Of a stretch of DNA of 64,000 bases, positions 63,901 through 64,000 are shown piece by piece. The stretch's first letter is position 1. Each line of letters opens with the position of its first letter. Made by a program: the position numbers and the translations under genes. The notes below the pieces were generated by a model, which had not been told where the DNA came from, made no database searches, and saw only the letters and a program-made list of their open reading frames with translations. This DNA comes from Archilochus colubris (Eukaryota > Chordata > Aves > Apodiformes > Trochilidae), in NCBI GenBank assembly GCA_023079485.1, contig CM041115.1, forward strand, positions 48,214,656 through 48,278,655, written 5' to 3'.

Positions 63901-64000
63901 GTACATTAAAATGCATCTGTATTGACATACTTTAAAAGATGCCAAGTCACTGTGTGCTTGGCTTTCACTTTTATTGTACGTGGCACAAATGATGCGATCT
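54933..64000 (-). other. AP3B1: AP3B1 upstream intron (partial)
   Basis: This is sequence upstream of the first visible AP3B1 exon, in the direction of transcription. I looked on the minus strand for the preceding acidic/serine-rich hinge exon (a D/E/S-rich, lysine-rich stretch ending in a leucine-rich LLDLDDF-like motif) and saw none. The stretch is therefore most likely a single intron running past the window edge. It contains one CR1 ORF fragment (56290-57615) and otherwise plain AT-rich DNA with short A/T runs. Confidence 0.7.
56290..57615 (+). mobile_element. CR1 LINE internal ORF2 fragment lacking the 3' end
   Basis: Read on the plus strand with several stops and frameshifts, this encodes the linker and RT domain of CR1 ORF2: VNRELLQGLRKKRRVYHLWK; then FAIVTPIYKMGQKEDLGNYR and PVSLTSIPGKIMEW; then [23 protein letters not shown] and [10 protein letters not shown]. 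The catalytic FADD box has decayed to SADN (57475-57486). The copy stops just after the RT palm region near 57600-57615 without the C-terminal coding region, 3' UTR or terminal repeat. The 5' boundary is approximate. It cannot be functional. Confidence 0.92.

Noticed and set aside
54933..64000. Search for the preceding AP3B1 hinge exon
   Set aside because: No minus-strand segment with an acidic/serine-rich or LLDLDDF-like reading flanked by AG/GT was found; the exon is probably beyond the window.
1..64000. Possibility of CRISPR arrays, tRNA/rRNA genes, prophage or bacterial operons
   Set aside because: Intron-split eukaryotic gene structure, CR1 elements and AT-rich spacer show this is an animal nuclear genome; no cloverleaf or direct-repeat array was noticed.

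Overview
The window looks like avian nuclear DNA. It is AT-rich and gene-poor, and contains at least seven fragments of the CR1 LINE family in both orientations. It also carries one degenerate solo retroviral LTR of a type I know from neoavian genomes. There are no bacterial-style operons, CRISPR arrays, tRNAs or rRNAs that I can see.

The only protein-coding gene I can support is the 3' end of AP3B1, the beta-3A subunit of the AP-3 adaptor complex, on the minus strand. Five consecutive coding exons lie at 54701-54932, 51734-51818, 43721-43818, 38580-38718 and 27788-27941. They join in phase through consensus GT/AG sites, encode 235 C-terminal residues and end at a TAA at 27788-27790. A 3' UTR of about 600 nt probably runs to a polyadenylation signal at 27200-27205. 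Four complete introns (2.9, 7.9, 5.0 and 10.6 kb) and part of an upstream intron (54933-64000) fill most of the right half. I found no further upstream exon.

Layout: 1-520 is an unidentified CpG-rich block. 521-27180 is intergenic DNA downstream of AP3B1, with CR1 copies at 6353-7412 (-), 8620-9170 (-), 23118-23618 (+) and 25466-25895 (+), the solo LTR at about 12605-13550 (+), and two blocks (18020-18650 and 20040-20770) that read like conserved noncoding, possibly enhancer, sequence. 27180-54932 is the AP3B1 tail region, with another such block at 28720-29340, CR1 fragments at 45520-45660 and 47610-47715, and two G-quadruplex-prone tracts. 54933-64000 is intron with an internal CR1 ORF fragment at 56290-57615.

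In mammals and birds AP3B1 lies near TBCA and OTP; in chicken the locus is on the Z chromosome. By synteny (inference only) this window is probably Z-linked, and the left half may be part of the gene-poor interval between AP3B1 and TBCA/OTP. I see no evidence of a novel multi-gene system. The items most worth a second look are the conserved-looking noncoding blocks, a CR1 copy that fuses reverse transcriptase sequence directly to the 3' tail, a CR1 fragment lacking its 3' end, G4 tracts, perfect inverted repeats, and the unidentified left-edge block.
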